Positions 55,228 to 64,000 of a stretch of DNA of 64,000 bases are shown piece by piece. Position 1 is the first letter of the stretch; each line of letters opens with the position of its first letter. Position numbers and translations under genes: made by a program. The stretch covers positions 221,694 to 285,693 of the forward strand of contig NZ_MOBK01000004.1 of NCBI RefSeq assembly GCF_003732265.1. The letters are read 5' to 3'. Source of the stretch: Pseudomonas brassicacearum (GTDB lineage: Bacteria; Pseudomonadota; Gammaproteobacteria; Pseudomonadales; Pseudomonadaceae). The notes beneath the pieces are model-generated. The model was not told where the DNA came from. It saw nothing but the letters and a program-made list of their open reading frames with translations, and searched no databases.

Positions 55228-56721
55228 TTACGCCTTGAGCATGCGCCCGGTTTCTTCCAGGTTGATGTGCCAGCTCAGTGCATCACGCAGGATATGCGGC
55301 GTGTGGCCGCCAATCGCGCAGGCGGCGGTGAAGTAATCGTCCAGCGCCTGGCGATAGTCCGGGTGCACGCAGTTGTCGATGATGACCCGCGCCCGTTCCC
55401 GGGGTGCCAGCCCACGCAAGTCGGCGAGGCCGATCTCGGTAACGAGGATGTCGACGTCATGCTCTGTGTGGTCAACGTGACTGACCATCGGCACGACACT
55501 GGAGATCGCGCCGCCCTTGGCGATCGATTTGGTGACGAAGACGGACAAATGCGCATTGCGCGCAAAGTCGCCCGAACCGCCAATGCCGTTCATCATCCGA
55601 GTGCCGCAGACGTGAGTGGAGTTGACGTTGCCGTAGAGGTCGAACTCCAGGGCCGTGTTGACGCCGATGATGCCGAGTCGACGCACCACTTCAGGGTGGT
55701 TGGAGATTTCCTGGGGACGCAGGACCAGTTTGTCCTTGTAGCGCTCGAGGTTGCCAAACACGTCGGCGTTGCGGCGGCTCGACAAGGTAATCGAGCTGCC
55801 GGATGCGAAGCTCAGTTTGCCGGCGTCGATCAGGTCGAAGGTCGAATCCTGCAGCACCTCGGAATACATGGTCAGTTCTTCGAACGGCGAATCAATCAGG
55901 CCACACATCACCGAGTTGGCAATGGTGCCGATGCCGGCCTGTAGCGGGCCGAGCTTATTGGTCATGCGCCCGGCAGCGACTTCTTGCTTGAAGAAATTGA
56001 TCAGGTGGTCCGCGATGGCTTGGGTATCGGCGTCGGGTGGCAATACGGTCGATGGCGAGTCCGGTTGATTGGTGATCACGATCGCGACGATTTTCTCCGG
56101 CGGGATCGGGATGGCAGTGCTGCCAATGCGGTCATCGACTTTAACCAGCGGAATCGGCGTACGAGTTGGACGGTACGTGGGAATATAGATGTCGTGCAGG
56201 CCTTCGAGATTCGGGTTGTGCGCCATGTTGATCTCGACGATCACATGCTTGGCGAAAATCGCGAAGCTGGCCGAGTTGCCAACCGATGTGGTCGGCACGA
56301 TATGGCCGTGCTCGGTGATCGCGACCGCTTCAATCACCGCGATGTCCGGCAGCTTGAGTTGCTGGTTGCGCAGTTGCTCCACGGTTTCCGAGAGGTGTTG
56401 GTCGATGAACATCACCTCGCCCGCATTAATAGCCTTGCGCAGGGTGCTGTCGACCTGAAACGGCATGCGTCGCGACAGTACGCCGGCTTCGGTGAGCTGT
56501 TTATCGAGGTCGTTGCCCAGACTGGCGCCGGTCATCAGGGTGATTTTCAGCGGCGAGACCTTGGCGCGCTCGGCCAGAGCCTGGGGAACAGCTTTGGCTT
56601 CGCCGGCGCGGGTGAAGCCACTCATGCCGACGGTCATGCCGTCTTCAATCAGAGCAGCGGCGTCGGCGGCGCTTATCACTTTATCCAACAAGGAAGGCAG
56701 GCGAATACGGTCACGGTACAT
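55228..56721 (-). CDS. Acetyl-CoA hydrolase/CoA-transferase family protein
   Basis: A 497-residue class I CoA-transferase of the Cat1/ScpC type, probably moving CoA between succinate and acetate or propionate. The catalytic Glu lies in NTALEFDLYGNVNSTH, and GIGGSGDFARNAHLSVF and LADLRGLAPRERA are present. Length fits succinyl-CoA:acetate and propionyl-CoA:succinate transferases; the exact acyl group cannot be decided. Single-gene unit. Confidence 0.9.
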   Translation of the reverse strand: MYRDRIRLPSLLDKVISAADAAALIEDGMTVGMSGFTRAGEAKAVPQALAERAKVSPLKITLMTGASLGNDLDKQLTEAGVLSRRMPFQVDSTLRKAINAGEVMFIDQHLSETVEQLRNQQLKLPDIAVIEAVAITEHGHIVPTTSVGNSASFAIFAKHVIVEINMAHNPNLEGLHDIYIPTYRPTRTPIPLVKVDDRIGSTAIPIPPEKIVAIVITNQPDSPSTVLPPDADTQAIADHLINFFKQEVAAGRMTNKLGPLQAGIGTIANSVMCGLIDSPFEELTMYSEVLQDSTFDLIDAGKLSFASGSSITLSSRRNADVFGNLERYKDKLVLRPQEISNHPEVVRRLGIIGVNTALEFDLYGNVNSTHVCGTRMMNGIGGSGDFARNAHLSVFVTKSIAKGGAISSVVPMVSHVDHTEHDVDILVTEIGLADLRGLAPRERARVIIDNCVHPDYRQALDDYFTAACAIGGHTPHILRDALSWHINLEETGRMLKA

Positions 56722-56890
56722 GGATTGTTATCTCGGGCAACGGGAAGCAGGATGCGCAGTCTAGTGAATTACTCCGACTCCTGTCCCGCTACCAAGGTCG
56801 CAAACGAGGCGTCTATTTCGGGCCTTTGGTGCAAAACACCATTACCGGATCGGTAACAAAAGCGTAGTGTTGTCCGACGATTCGCGCAAA

Positions 56891-56920
56891 CAAAAACGCC
56901 CCGACGAGTCGGGGCGTTCT
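56891..56920 (-). terminator. pntB terminator
   Basis: On the minus strand, AACGCCCCGACTCGTCGGGG then CGTTTTTGTTT; stem CGCCCCGA/TCGGGGCG. Confidence 0.88.
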
Positions 56921-56935
56921 GTGTGCCGCTGAGGG

Positions 56936-58369
56936 TTACTCGACGGCTTTGACCATGTCTTCGATGACTTTCTTGGCGTCGCCAAAAACCATCATGGTCT
57001 TGTCCAGGTAGAACAGTTCGTTGTCCAGACCGGCATAGCCGCTGGCCATCGATCGCTTGTTGACGATGATCGTCTTGGCCTTGAACGCTTCCAGAATCGG
57101 CATGCCGGCAATCGGCGATTTCGGATCGTTCTTCGCGGCCGGGTTGACCACGTCGTTGGCGCCCAACACCAGCACCACGTCGGCCTGACCGAACTCGGAG
57201 TTGATGTCTTCCATCTCGAACACCTGGTCGTAAGGCACTTCGGCCTCGGCCAGCAATACGTTCATGTGGCCAGGCATCCGACCGGCAACCGGGTGGATCG
57301 CGTACTTCACGGTCACACCGCGATGGGTCAGCTTCTCGGTCAGTTCTTTCAGCGCGTGCTGCGCGCGTGCCACCGCCAGGCCATAGCCCGGAACGATGAT
57401 CACGGTGTCGGCGTTGGTCAGCAGGAACGTCGCGTCGTCAGCCGAACCGGATTTCACCGGGCGGGCTTCCTTGGCGCCGGCAGGGCCTGCATCGGCTGTG
57501 TTACCGAAGCCGCCAAGCAGCACATTAAAGAAGGAACGGTTCATCGCCTTGCACATGATGTACGAGAGGATCGCACCGCTGGAGCCCACCAGCGAACCGG
57601 CGATGATCAGCATCGAGTTGTTCAGCGAGAAGCCGATACCCGCTGCCGCCCAGCCGGAATAGCTGTTGAGCATCGACACGACGACCGGCATGTCCGCGCC
57701 GCCAATCGGGATGATGATCAGCACGCCAAGCACGAAGGCCAGGGCCAGCATCAAGGCGAAGGCACTCAGATTGCCCGTCAACATGAAGGTCACGCCGAGG
57801 CCCAATGTCGCCAGGCCCAACAGCAGGTTCAGTTTGTGCTGACCGCCGAACTGTACGGGTGCGCCCTGGAACAGGCGGAACTTGTACTTGCCCGACAGCT
57901 TGCCGAAGGCGATCACCGAACCGGAGAAGGTGATTGCACCGATGGCTGCGCCGAGGAACAGCTCCAGACGGTTACCAGCCGGAATCGCGTCGCCCAGTTG
58001 CTTGACGATGCCCAGGGACTGCGGCTCAACCACGGCAGCAATGGCAATAAACACCGCGGCCATACCGATCATGCTGTGCATGAAGGCGACCAGTTCCGGC
58101 ATCTTCGTCATCTCGACGCGCTTGGCCATGATCGAGCCGGCGGTGCCGCCGACCAGCAGGCCGACAATGACATAACCGATGCCGGCGGTAGCAAGCTCGG
58201 CGCCCAGCTTATAGATGAGGCCAACGGTGGTGAGGATCGCCAACGCCATGCCGAGCATGCCGTACAGGTTGCCGCGCCGGGACGTGGTGGGGTGCGACAG
58301 GCCTTTGAGGGCCTGGATGAAGCAGATCGACGCGATCAAGTAGAGCGTCGTGACAAGGTTCATGCTCAT
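56936..58369 (-). CDS. pntB: NAD(P) transhydrogenase subunit beta
   Basis: A 477-residue membrane subunit: about eight to nine helices, then the NADP(H)-binding domain III (IIVPGYGLAVARAQHAL, NAVNxPAx-type loop at ANDVVNPAAKNDPKSPI, MASGYAGLDNELF). Together with PntAA/PntAB it couples hydride transfer from NADH to NADP+ to proton flow. Its ATG overlaps the pntAB stop (TAATG). Confidence 0.96.
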   Translation of the reverse strand: MSMNLVTTLYLIASICFIQALKGLSHPTTSRRGNLYGMLGMALAILTTVGLIYKLGAELATAGIGYVIVGLLVGGTAGSIMAKRVEMTKMPELVAFMHSMIGMAAVFIAIAAVVEPQSLGIVKQLGDAIPAGNRLELFLGAAIGAITFSGSVIAFGKLSGKYKFRLFQGAPVQFGGQHKLNLLLGLATLGLGVTFMLTGNLSAFALMLALAFVLGVLIIIPIGGADMPVVVSMLNSYSGWAAAGIGFSLNNSMLIIAGSLVGSSGAILSYIMCKAMNRSFFNVLLGGFGNTADAGPAGAKEARPVKSGSADDATFLLTNADTVIIVPGYGLAVARAQHALKELTEKLTHRGVTVKYAIHPVAGRMPGHMNVLLAEAEVPYDQVFEMEDINSEFGQADVVLVLGANDVVNPAAKNDPKSPIAGMPILEAFKAKTIIVNKRSMASGYAGLDNELFYLDKTMMVFGDAKKVIEDMVKAVE

Positions 58370-58692
58370 TACTTGGGCGCCTCTTCTTTTACGACTTTCG
58401 GGGCTTTTTTCTTGAACATCTCAAGCATCCTGCGGGTAACCAGGAAGCCACCGAACACGTTCACCGCTGCCAGAGCCACCGCGAGGGTGCCCATGGTTTT
58501 GCCCAGTGGCGTGACGGTCAGCGCCGCCGCCAGCATGGCGCCGACGATAACGATGGCCGAGATGGCGTTGGTCACGGCCATCAAGGGCGTGTGCAGTGCA
58601 GGTGTAACGTTCCAGACCACGTGGTAACCGACATAAATCGCCAGCACGAAGATGATCAGGTTGTAGATACCGGGGGAGATAAGCTCTTCCAT
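58369..58692 (-). CDS. pntAB: NAD(P) transhydrogenase subunit alpha, membrane part
   Basis: A 107-residue protein with three membrane helices corresponding to the C-terminal part of E. coli PntA ([31 protein letters not shown]). In Pseudomonas the alpha subunit is split into two genes, as here. Lies between pntAA and pntB. Confidence 0.94.
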   Translation of the reverse strand: MEELISPGIYNLIIFVLAIYVGYHVVWNVTPALHTPLMAVTNAISAIVIVGAMLAAALTVTPLGKTMGTLAVALAAVNVFGGFLVTRRMLEMFKKKAPKVVKEEAPK

Positions 58693-58707
58693 CGTCTGAA
58701 TCCCTGC

Positions 58708-59829
58708 TTAGGCGTTTTTGCGGATGACTTGGCCGTCGCGGCACATCAGGCACGCGGCGACGATATCGTCTTCGAGGTTCACTTCGAACTGGCCTTCTTT
58801 GTTGAAGACCAGCTTCAGGAAGTCCAGCAGGTTGCGTGCATACAGCGCCGAAGCGTCTGCCGCCACTGCGCCGGCCAGATTGGTCGGGCCACAAATGGTC
58901 ACGCCATTCTCGACCACCACCTGATCCGCCACGGTCAGTGGGCAGTTGCCGCCCTGAGCCGCCGCGAGGTCGATGACCACCGAGCCCGGTTTCATCTGCG
59001 CCACGGTTTCTGCGCTCAACAGCGTCGGTGCCTTGCGGCCCGGAATCAGTGCGGTGGTGATGACGATGTCAGCCTGCTTGGCGCGCTCATGCACGGCCAG
59101 GGCCTGACGTTGCATCCAGCTGGCCGGCATTGGTCGCGCGTAACCGCCGACACCGACGGCGCATTCGCGCTCTTCATCGGTTTCGTACGGCACGTCGACG
59201 AATTTCGCACCCAGGGATTCGATTTGTTCCTTCACCGCCGGACGTACGTCCGAGGCCTCGATCACCGCGCCCAGACGCTTGGCAGTCGCAATTGCCTGCA
59301 AACCGGCCACACCCGCGCCGAGAATCAGCACGCGCGCCGCTTTCACGGTGCCCGCAGCCGTCATCAGCATCGGCATGAAGCGCGGATAGTGATGAGCGGC
59401 TAACAATACGGCTTTATAGCCGGCGATGTTCGCTTGCGAGGACAGCACATCCAGGCTCTGCGCGCGGGAGGTGCGTGGCGCGGCCTCCAGGGCGAAGGCG
59501 GTAATGCCGCGTTCGGCCAGCTTGGCGATGGTTTCATTGCTGAACGGATTGAGCATGCCGACCACAACGGTGCCGCTTTTAATCAGCGTCAGTTCGCTGT
59601 CGCTGGGAGCGACCACCTTGAGAATCAGCTCGGCGCCAAACGCATCGTTGGCGCTGCCAATCGTTGCGCCTGCCGCTTCATAAGCACTGTCGACAACACT
59701 GGCATTAATGCCGGCGCCGCTTTGCACAGTGACTTTATGACCCTGGCCGATCAGCTTCTTGATGGTTTCCGGGGTTGCAGCAACCCGTGTTTCACCCGTC
59801 TGGGTTTCGAGAGGAACACCAATGTGCAC
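58708..59829 (-). CDS. pntAA: NAD(P) transhydrogenase subunit alpha, NAD-binding part
   Basis: A 373-residue soluble domain I with alanine-dehydrogenase-like N-terminus (MHIGVPLETQTGETRVAATP) and NAD-binding VLILGAGVAGLQAIATAKRLGA. The start is GTG 59829 with AGGAG seven bases upstream; the longer open frame upstream is not family-like. First gene of pntAA-pntAB-pntB. Confidence 0.95.
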   Translation of the reverse strand: MHIGVPLETQTGETRVAATPETIKKLIGQGHKVTVQSGAGINASVVDSAYEAAGATIGSANDAFGAELILKVVAPSDSELTLIKSGTVVVGMLNPFSNETIAKLAERGITAFALEAAPRTSRAQSLDVLSSQANIAGYKAVLLAAHHYPRFMPMLMTAAGTVKAARVLILGAGVAGLQAIATAKRLGAVIEASDVRPAVKEQIESLGAKFVDVPYETDEERECAVGVGGYARPMPASWMQRQALAVHERAKQADIVITTALIPGRKAPTLLSAETVAQMKPGSVVIDLAAAQGGNCPLTVADQVVVENGVTICGPTNLAGAVAADASALYARNLLDFLKLVFNKEGQFEVNLEDDIVAACLMCRDGQVIRKNA

Positions 59830-60264
59830 GTCAAATCTCCTGCGTGATCTTATTGAGTAAACCCAGGCACTTCGGATGGTGCGGCTGGGGCGGCCGATCA
59901 GCACGATCCCGCCGAATCAGGGCGGGGCGCGGCATTTTGCAGGCGAACTTTGTGCCCTTCAAGGGATTATGACGGGTGACGGAAAATTAACTACAAGTCA
60001 CCCCGTGACCGAATGTCGCAACTAACCGGCTCAAGCCCTTGCAGGCCGCGACTTGTAAGGGGTTTTGTTGGAAATCGGCAAATTACATATCTTTACGGTG
60101 AATGAGGCATCATTGCCCGCCGATAGCGGCGCAAAGCCACGTCATCAGGCGCTTGTGGGACGTTTGTGCTGCTTGTCCACACAGTCTGTGTATATGCGAC
60201 ATATAGTTATATCTGTAGGGCTTTTATTTTGCTGACTACGAGGTCAGCTAATTGGCTGAACCCT
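59830..60264. other. Intergenic region between pntAA and gcdR
   Basis: 435 bases without a convincing gene. The left part holds the pntAA leader and probably its promoter. An AT-rich stretch (60060-60240) includes a GCTGACT/AGGTCAGC hairpin at about 60231-60248, just beyond the gcdR stop. No repeat or RNA gene recognised. Confidence 0.5.
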
Positions 60265-61164
60265 TTAACCCTCTAGGTTGTAGCTGTGCGCCTGATTGAG
60301 TAGCCAGTCACGAAATGCCTTTAAAGACGCCGATTCCACCTTTCGCTCGGGAATCATCAGGTAATAAGCCTTGATACTCGATAGTGCCTGCGGGTTGGCA
60401 ATCACCAGGCGCTTCTCCGCCAATTCACGCTGAATCAGGAACGGAGGAATCAGTGCGATGCCCATGTCGTGCATGGCCGCTTGGGCAAGCATGGAGAATA
60501 GCTCGTAACGCGGTCCTGTCATGTCCCGTGGGATATTGAGGTGCTGCGAGTTGAACCACTGACGCCATGCATAAGGGCGGGTGGTCTGCTGCAGCAGGGG
60601 GAGTTCGGCGATCTCAGCAGGTGTCAGATTTGTCTTCTTGCCCAGTAGGGCGGGGCTGCAAACCGGCATCGGATTTTCGCCCATCAACCTGTGGGATTCG
60701 GTACCGGACCAGTCGGCGTCACCGAAGTAGATCGCTGCGTCGAAGTCGGTGTCGGCAAACAGAAAGGGCCGGGTACGGTTTGTCAGGTTGACCGTCACGT
60801 CCGGATGCTTCTGCTGGAAGTCCTTGAGTCGCGGCAGCAACCACTGGGTGCCAAACGTCGGAACCACTGCCAGTTCGATCACGTTGGCGCCCTGTTGCCC
60901 CATCACCGACAACGTGTCCCGCTCCACCGCGTCGAGTTGTGTGGCGACCCGACGGCTGTAGGAAAGTCCGGCTTCCGTCAGCTTCACACCACGCCGCGAG
61001 CGTCGGAACAGTTCGACGCCAAGGAACTCCTCCAGGCTGGCGATCTGTCGGCAAATGGCACCTTGGGTCAGCGAAAGCTCCTGGGCAGCTTTGGTGAAGC
61101 TTTCGTGGCGTGCGGCCGCTTCAAAGCTGATCAGCGCCGTTGTGCTGGGGATTTTCCTGCGCAT
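60265..61164 (-). CDS. gcdR: LysR-type regulator of glutarate catabolism
   Basis: A 299-residue LysR regulator with N-terminal helix-turn-helix (ALISFEAAARHESFTKAAQELSLTQGAICRQI) of the GcvA-like subfamily. ATG 61164 with GAGG nine bases upstream is preferred to a GTG at 61179. Divergent from gcdH, 157 bases apart, the usual position of GcdR in Pseudomonas. Likely effector: glutarate. Confidence 0.9.
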   Translation of the reverse strand: MRRKIPSTTALISFEAAARHESFTKAAQELSLTQGAICRQIASLEEFLGVELFRRSRRGVKLTEAGLSYSRRVATQLDAVERDTLSVMGQQGANVIELAVVPTFGTQWLLPRLKDFQQKHPDVTVNLTNRTRPFLFADTDFDAAIYFGDADWSGTESHRLMGENPMPVCSPALLGKKTNLTPAEIAELPLLQQTTRPYAWRQWFNSQHLNIPRDMTGPRYELFSMLAQAAMHDMGIALIPPFLIQRELAEKRLVIANPQALSSIKAYYLMIPERKVESASLKAFRDWLLNQAHSYNLEG

Positions 61165-61321
61165 GTACGTCAACCTCACTAATTCATCGCATAAAGGCTC
61201 TTTTGCGATGTTACGGAGTGAGAAATTAGCACAACAGTATGCAAAATCCTCGTTTGCCGTAATGCCGAACCCGGCCTAGGATCAGTCCACGCAATTTGAC
61301 CCGATTCGAGAGGACACACTC

Positions 61322-62503
61322 ATGGGCGGTAAAGCTAGCTTCAACTGGATCGATCCTCTGCTGCTGGATCAACAGCTCACTGAAGAAGAACGCATGATTC
61401 GCGACACTGCCGAGCAATTCGCTCAGCAGAAGCTTGCACCGCGCGTTCTCGAAGCTTTCCGTCATGAAAAGACTGATCCAGCGATCTTCCGTGAAATGGG
61501 CGAAGTCGGCCTGTTGGGCGCGACCATCCCCGAGCAGTACGGTGGCAGCGGCCTCAACTACGTCAGCTACGGTCTGATCGCTCGTGAAGTCGAGCGTGTC
61601 GACTCCGGCTACCGCTCGATGATGAGCGTGCAGTCGTCGCTGGTGATGGTACCGATCAACGAATTCGGCACTGAAGCCCAGAAGCAGAAATACCTGCCGA
61701 AACTGGCGACCGGTGAGTGGATTGGTTGCTTCGGTCTGACCGAGCCTAACCACGGTTCCGACCCAGGTGCGATGATTACTCGTGCACGCAAAGTGGAAGG
61801 CGGCTACAGCCTGACCGGCAGCAAGATGTGGATCACCAACAGCCCGATCGCTGATGTGTTTGTGGTCTGGGCCAAGGATGACGCCGGCGATATCCGTGGT
61901 TTCGTTCTGGAGAAGGGCTGGAAAGGCCTGAGCACTCCGGCGATTCACGGCAAGGTTGGCTTGCGCGCGTCCATCACTGGCGAAATCGTCATGGACAACG
62001 TGTTTGTTCCCGAAGAGAACATCTTCCCGGACGTCCGCGGTTTGAAAGGCCCTTTTACCTGCCTTAACTCCGCGCGTTATGGCATTTCCTGGGGCGCACT
62101 GGGGGCTGCCGAGTTCTGCTGGCACACCGCTCGCCAGTACACCCTGGATCGTCAGCAATTCGGTCGCCCACTGGCTGCCACTCAGTTGATCCAGAAGAAA
62201 CTCGCTGACATGCAGACCGAAATCACCATGGCGCTGCAAGGCTGCCTGCGTCTGGGTCGTATGAAAGACGAAGGCACTGCGGCAGTCGAAATCACGTCCA
62301 TGATGAAGCGCAACTCCTGCGGCAAGTCTCTGGATATTGCTCGTATGGCGCGTGACATGCTGGGCGGCAACGGCATCTCCGATGAGTTCGGTGTCGCGCG
62401 CCATCTGGTCAACCTGGAAGTGGTGAATACCTATGAAGGTACACATGACGTCCACGCGCTGATTCTCGGTCGCGCGCAAACCGGCATCCAGGCGTTCTAT
62501 TAA
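61322..62503 (+). CDS. gcdH: Glutaryl-CoA dehydrogenase
   Basis: A 393-residue acyl-CoA dehydrogenase oxidising and decarboxylating glutaryl-CoA to crotonyl-CoA in lysine and glutarate breakdown. Family features: [31 protein letters not shown], and the catalytic Glu in [15 protein letters not shown] is the cofactor. It precedes a CoA-transferase gene by 13 bases. Confidence 0.96.
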   Translation: MGGKASFNWIDPLLLDQQLTEEERMIRDTAEQFAQQKLAPRVLEAFRHEKTDPAIFREMGEVGLLGATIPEQYGGSGLNYVSYGLIAREVERVDSGYRSMMSVQSSLVMVPINEFGTEAQKQKYLPKLATGEWIGCFGLTEPNHGSDPGAMITRARKVEGGYSLTGSKMWITNSPIADVFVVWAKDDAGDIRGFVLEKGWKGLSTPAIHGKVGLRASITGEIVMDNVFVPEENIFPDVRGLKGPFTCLNSARYGISWGALGAAEFCWHTARQYTLDRQQFGRPLAATQLIQKKLADMQTEITMALQGCLRLGRMKDEGTAAVEITSMMKRNSCGKSLDIARMARDMLGGNGISDEFGVARHLVNLEVVNTYEGTHDVHALILGRAQTGIQAFY

Positions 62504-62516
62504 TAGGAGAACGTCC

Positions 62517-63737
62517 ATGGGCGCGCTTTCGCATCTGCGGGTACTGGATTTATCGCGGGTACTGGCCGGGCCTTGGTCCGGGCAGATCCTGGCGGACCTT
62601 GGCGCTGAGGTGATCAAGGTCGAGCGCCCCGGAAATGGCGATGACACGCGGGCCTGGGGGCCTCCTTTTCTGAAAGACGCCTATGGCGAGAACACCAGCG
62701 AGGCCGCCTATTACTTGTCGGCCAATCGCAACAAGCAATCGGTCACCATCGACTTCACCCGTCCGGAAGGTCAGAAGCTGGTGCGTGATTTGGCGGCCAA
62801 GTCGGACATCCTGATCGAGAACTTCAAGGTTGGTGGGTTGGCGGCTTATGGGCTGGACTATGCGTCGCTCAAGGCCATTAATCCGAATCTGATCTATTGC
62901 TCGATTACCGGGTTCGGTCAGACCGGTCCCTACGCCAAGCGTGCGGGTTATGACTTCATGATCCAGGGCCTGGGTGGGCTGATGAGTCTGACGGGGCGAC
63001 CGGAAGGAGATGAGGGTGCCGGGCCGGTGAAGGTCGGTGTCGCGCTGACGGACATTTTGACCGGGCTCTATTCGACAGTGGCAATTCTGGCGGCGCTGGC
63101 GCACCGGGATCACGACGGTGGCGGCCAGCACATTGACATGGCGTTGCTGGATGTTCAGGTCGCCTGTCTGGCTAACCAGGCGATGAACTACCTGACGACG
63201 GGCAATGCGCCCAAGCGGCTGGGTAACGCCCACCCGAACATCGTGCCTTATCAGGATTTTCCTACGGCGGACGGCGACTTCATCCTTACCGTGGGGAACG
63301 ATGGTCAATTCCGCAAGTTTGCTGAAGTGGCCGGGCAACCGCAGTGGGCGGATGACCCGCGCTTTGCAACCAACAAGCTGCGAGTGGCGAACCGGGCGGT
63401 GTTGATTCCGCTGATCCGTCAGGCGACGGTGTTCAAGACCACTGCGGAATGGGTCTTGCAGCTGGAGCAGGCTGGCGTGCCGTGTGGACCGATCAATGAC
63501 CTGGCGCAGATGTTTGCTGATCCTCAGGTCAAGGCGCGTGGGTTAGCGATTGAAATGCCCCATGCGTTGGCTGGGATGGTGCCGCAGGTGGCGAGCCCTA
63601 TTCGTTTGTCAGAGACTCCGGTGGAGTATCGCAATGCTCCTCCTTTATTGGGTGAGCATACACAGGAAGTGCTTCAGCGAGTGTTGGGGCTCGGGGCGGA
63701 TGCCGTGGCGGCTTTCAAAGAGGCTGGGGTGCTCTGA
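62517..63737 (+). CDS. gcdG: Family III CoA-transferase (CaiB/BaiF), glutarate-linked
   Basis: A 406-residue class III CoA-transferase. N-terminal LRVLDLSRVLAGPWSGQILADLGAEVIKVERP is diagnostic, and the catalytic Asp lies in the HIDMALLDVQ region. With gcdH it probably activates glutarate to glutaryl-CoA using succinyl-CoA or another donor. Same operon as gcdH. Donor and specificity are inference from context. Confidence 0.9.
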   Translation: MGALSHLRVLDLSRVLAGPWSGQILADLGAEVIKVERPGNGDDTRAWGPPFLKDAYGENTSEAAYYLSANRNKQSVTIDFTRPEGQKLVRDLAAKSDILIENFKVGGLAAYGLDYASLKAINPNLIYCSITGFGQTGPYAKRAGYDFMIQGLGGLMSLTGRPEGDEGAGPVKVGVALTDILTGLYSTVAILAALAHRDHDGGGQHIDMALLDVQVACLANQAMNYLTTGNAPKRLGNAHPNIVPYQDFPTADGDFILTVGNDGQFRKFAEVAGQPQWADDPRFATNKLRVANRAVLIPLIRQATVFKTTAEWVLQLEQAGVPCGPINDLAQMFADPQVKARGLAIEMPHALAGMVPQVASPIRLSETPVEYRNAPPLLGEHTQEVLQRVLGLGADAVAAFKEAGVL

Positions 63738-63743
63738 GGGCTT

Positions 63744-63783
63744 CTTCTATATAGAAGGGAGTTTTTTCCTCTTCTATATAGAG
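63744..63783. repeat. Direct repeat of CTTCTATATAGA with palindromic core
   Basis: CTTCTATATAGA occurs at 63744-63755 and 63771-63782, 27 bases apart; the first copy extends to the palindrome CTTCTATATAGAAG. A run of six T residues lies between them. It directly follows gcdG. Confidence 0.7.
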
Positions 63784-63842
63784 GGGGTTCGGGTGGTTTT
63801 GCACCGTTCGGCAAGTTATTGATGGATAAGCCAAATCATTGC

Positions 63843-63870
63843 TTGACGGCAGATTCTGGATGTCTATAAT
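63843..63870 (+). promoter_or_regulatory. rRNA operon upstream promoter P1
   Basis: -35 TTGACG (63843-63848), 16-base spacer, -10 TATAAT (63865-63870), followed by GC-rich TCGCCCC. This segment and its continuation closely resemble, from memory, the leader upstream of 16S rRNA genes in P. fluorescens. Confidence 0.75.
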
Positions 63871-63989
63871 TCGCCCCACTTCCGGCGCAGTCGAAACGGA
63901 AAACTCCTTGGTAAACAAAGAGTTATGCAGTTTTCGACAGTGAGCGGCTTCAGGTCATCGAAGCCCGAAAGGGAGTTGAAAAAGAGGTG

Positions 63990-63995
63990 TTGACA
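63990..63995 (+). promoter_or_regulatory. -35 element of a second rRNA promoter; -10 lies beyond the window
   Basis: TTGACA after GTTGAAAAAGAGGTG, the usual Pseudomonas rrn promoter context. The 16S gene itself is expected a few hundred bases past the window end. Confidence 0.65.
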
Positions 63996-64000
63996 GCAGC

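Noticed and set aside
58369..59829. Split pntA as a frameshifted gene
   Set aside because: Two-gene alpha subunits (pntAA, pntAB) are normal in Pseudomonas, and each has its own start and ribosome site.
63715..63918. 67-codon minus-strand ORF after gcdG
   Set aside because: It spans the repeat and the rRNA promoter, has no ribosome site, and its repeated YIEE segment is only the DNA repeat translated.

Overview
This window is a high-GC Gammaproteobacterial chromosome segment from the Pseudomonas fluorescens group. The identification rests on gene order, Pseudomonas-type REP elements, a split pntA, a MetNIQ/ZnuABC neighbourhood beside polA, and an rrn leader at the right edge. Almost everything is ordinary chromosomal backbone. 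From memory, blocks of gene order match P. aeruginosa PAO1: dgcH to metQ resembles PA5487-PA5505, and the cytochrome oxidase cluster resembles PA0105-PA0114.

Left part (1-21.5 kb): a membrane EAL phosphodiesterase cut by the window edge, the lipoprotein amidase ampDh2, then the leftward operon dsbA > EEP-family phosphatase > diguanylate cyclase dgcH. Two periplasmic cytochromes c (c4 and c5 type), engB, and polA follow. Between engB and polA lies a very good candidate for the envelope-stress sRNA ErsA, plus an unlisted 31-codon aromatic ORF. Next come a DUF2782 protein, homoserine kinase (thrB), divergent zinc-uptake genes (znuA / zur-znuC-znuB) around a candidate Zur box, a TPR-like lipoprotein, catalase HPII (katE) and the methionine importer metNIQ.

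Middle part (21.5-33.6 kb): the aa3-type cytochrome c oxidase locus in leftward order coxB, coxA, ctaG, coIII, with SURF1, a thioredoxin-like assembly protein, ctaA, cyoE/ctaB and a SCO1/SenC copper chaperone. A perfect sigma-S-like -10 lies upstream of coxB. A beta-carbonic anhydrase plus SulP transporter pair follows, probably for bicarbonate supply.

Centre-right (33.8-47 kb): a radical SAM gene preceded by a LexA box; a probable accessory block with a dockerin-like orphan, a TpbA-like periplasmic tyrosine phosphatase and an extra M3 oligopeptidase; then the standard prlC-yheV pair, a gamma-carbonic anhydrase, a HAD phosphatase, a lipoprotein metallopeptidase, two tandem paralogous lipoproteins, osmC flanked by DUF1161 proteins, an LLM-class oxidoreductase, dodecin and a DUF883 ribosome/membrane-tether-like protein.

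Right part (47-64 kb): trpI divergent from trpBA, a His-rich RcnB/CigR-like protein, a compact leftward cluster of three DUF2388 secreted proteins with a two-domain DUF4105 hydrolase, two DUF1127 proteins sharing an upstream motif, a CoA-transferase, the proton-translocating transhydrogenase pntAA-pntAB-pntB, and the glutarate/lysine catabolic unit gcdR / gcdH-gcdG. The window ends inside the promoter region of an rRNA operon.

I see no prophage, insertion sequence, CRISPR array or tRNA. The best candidates for something little described are the DUF4105/DUF2388 cluster, the 31-codon ORF between polA and ErsA, and the single-loop dockerin-like protein. Base-level positions were read by eye. No database search was run.
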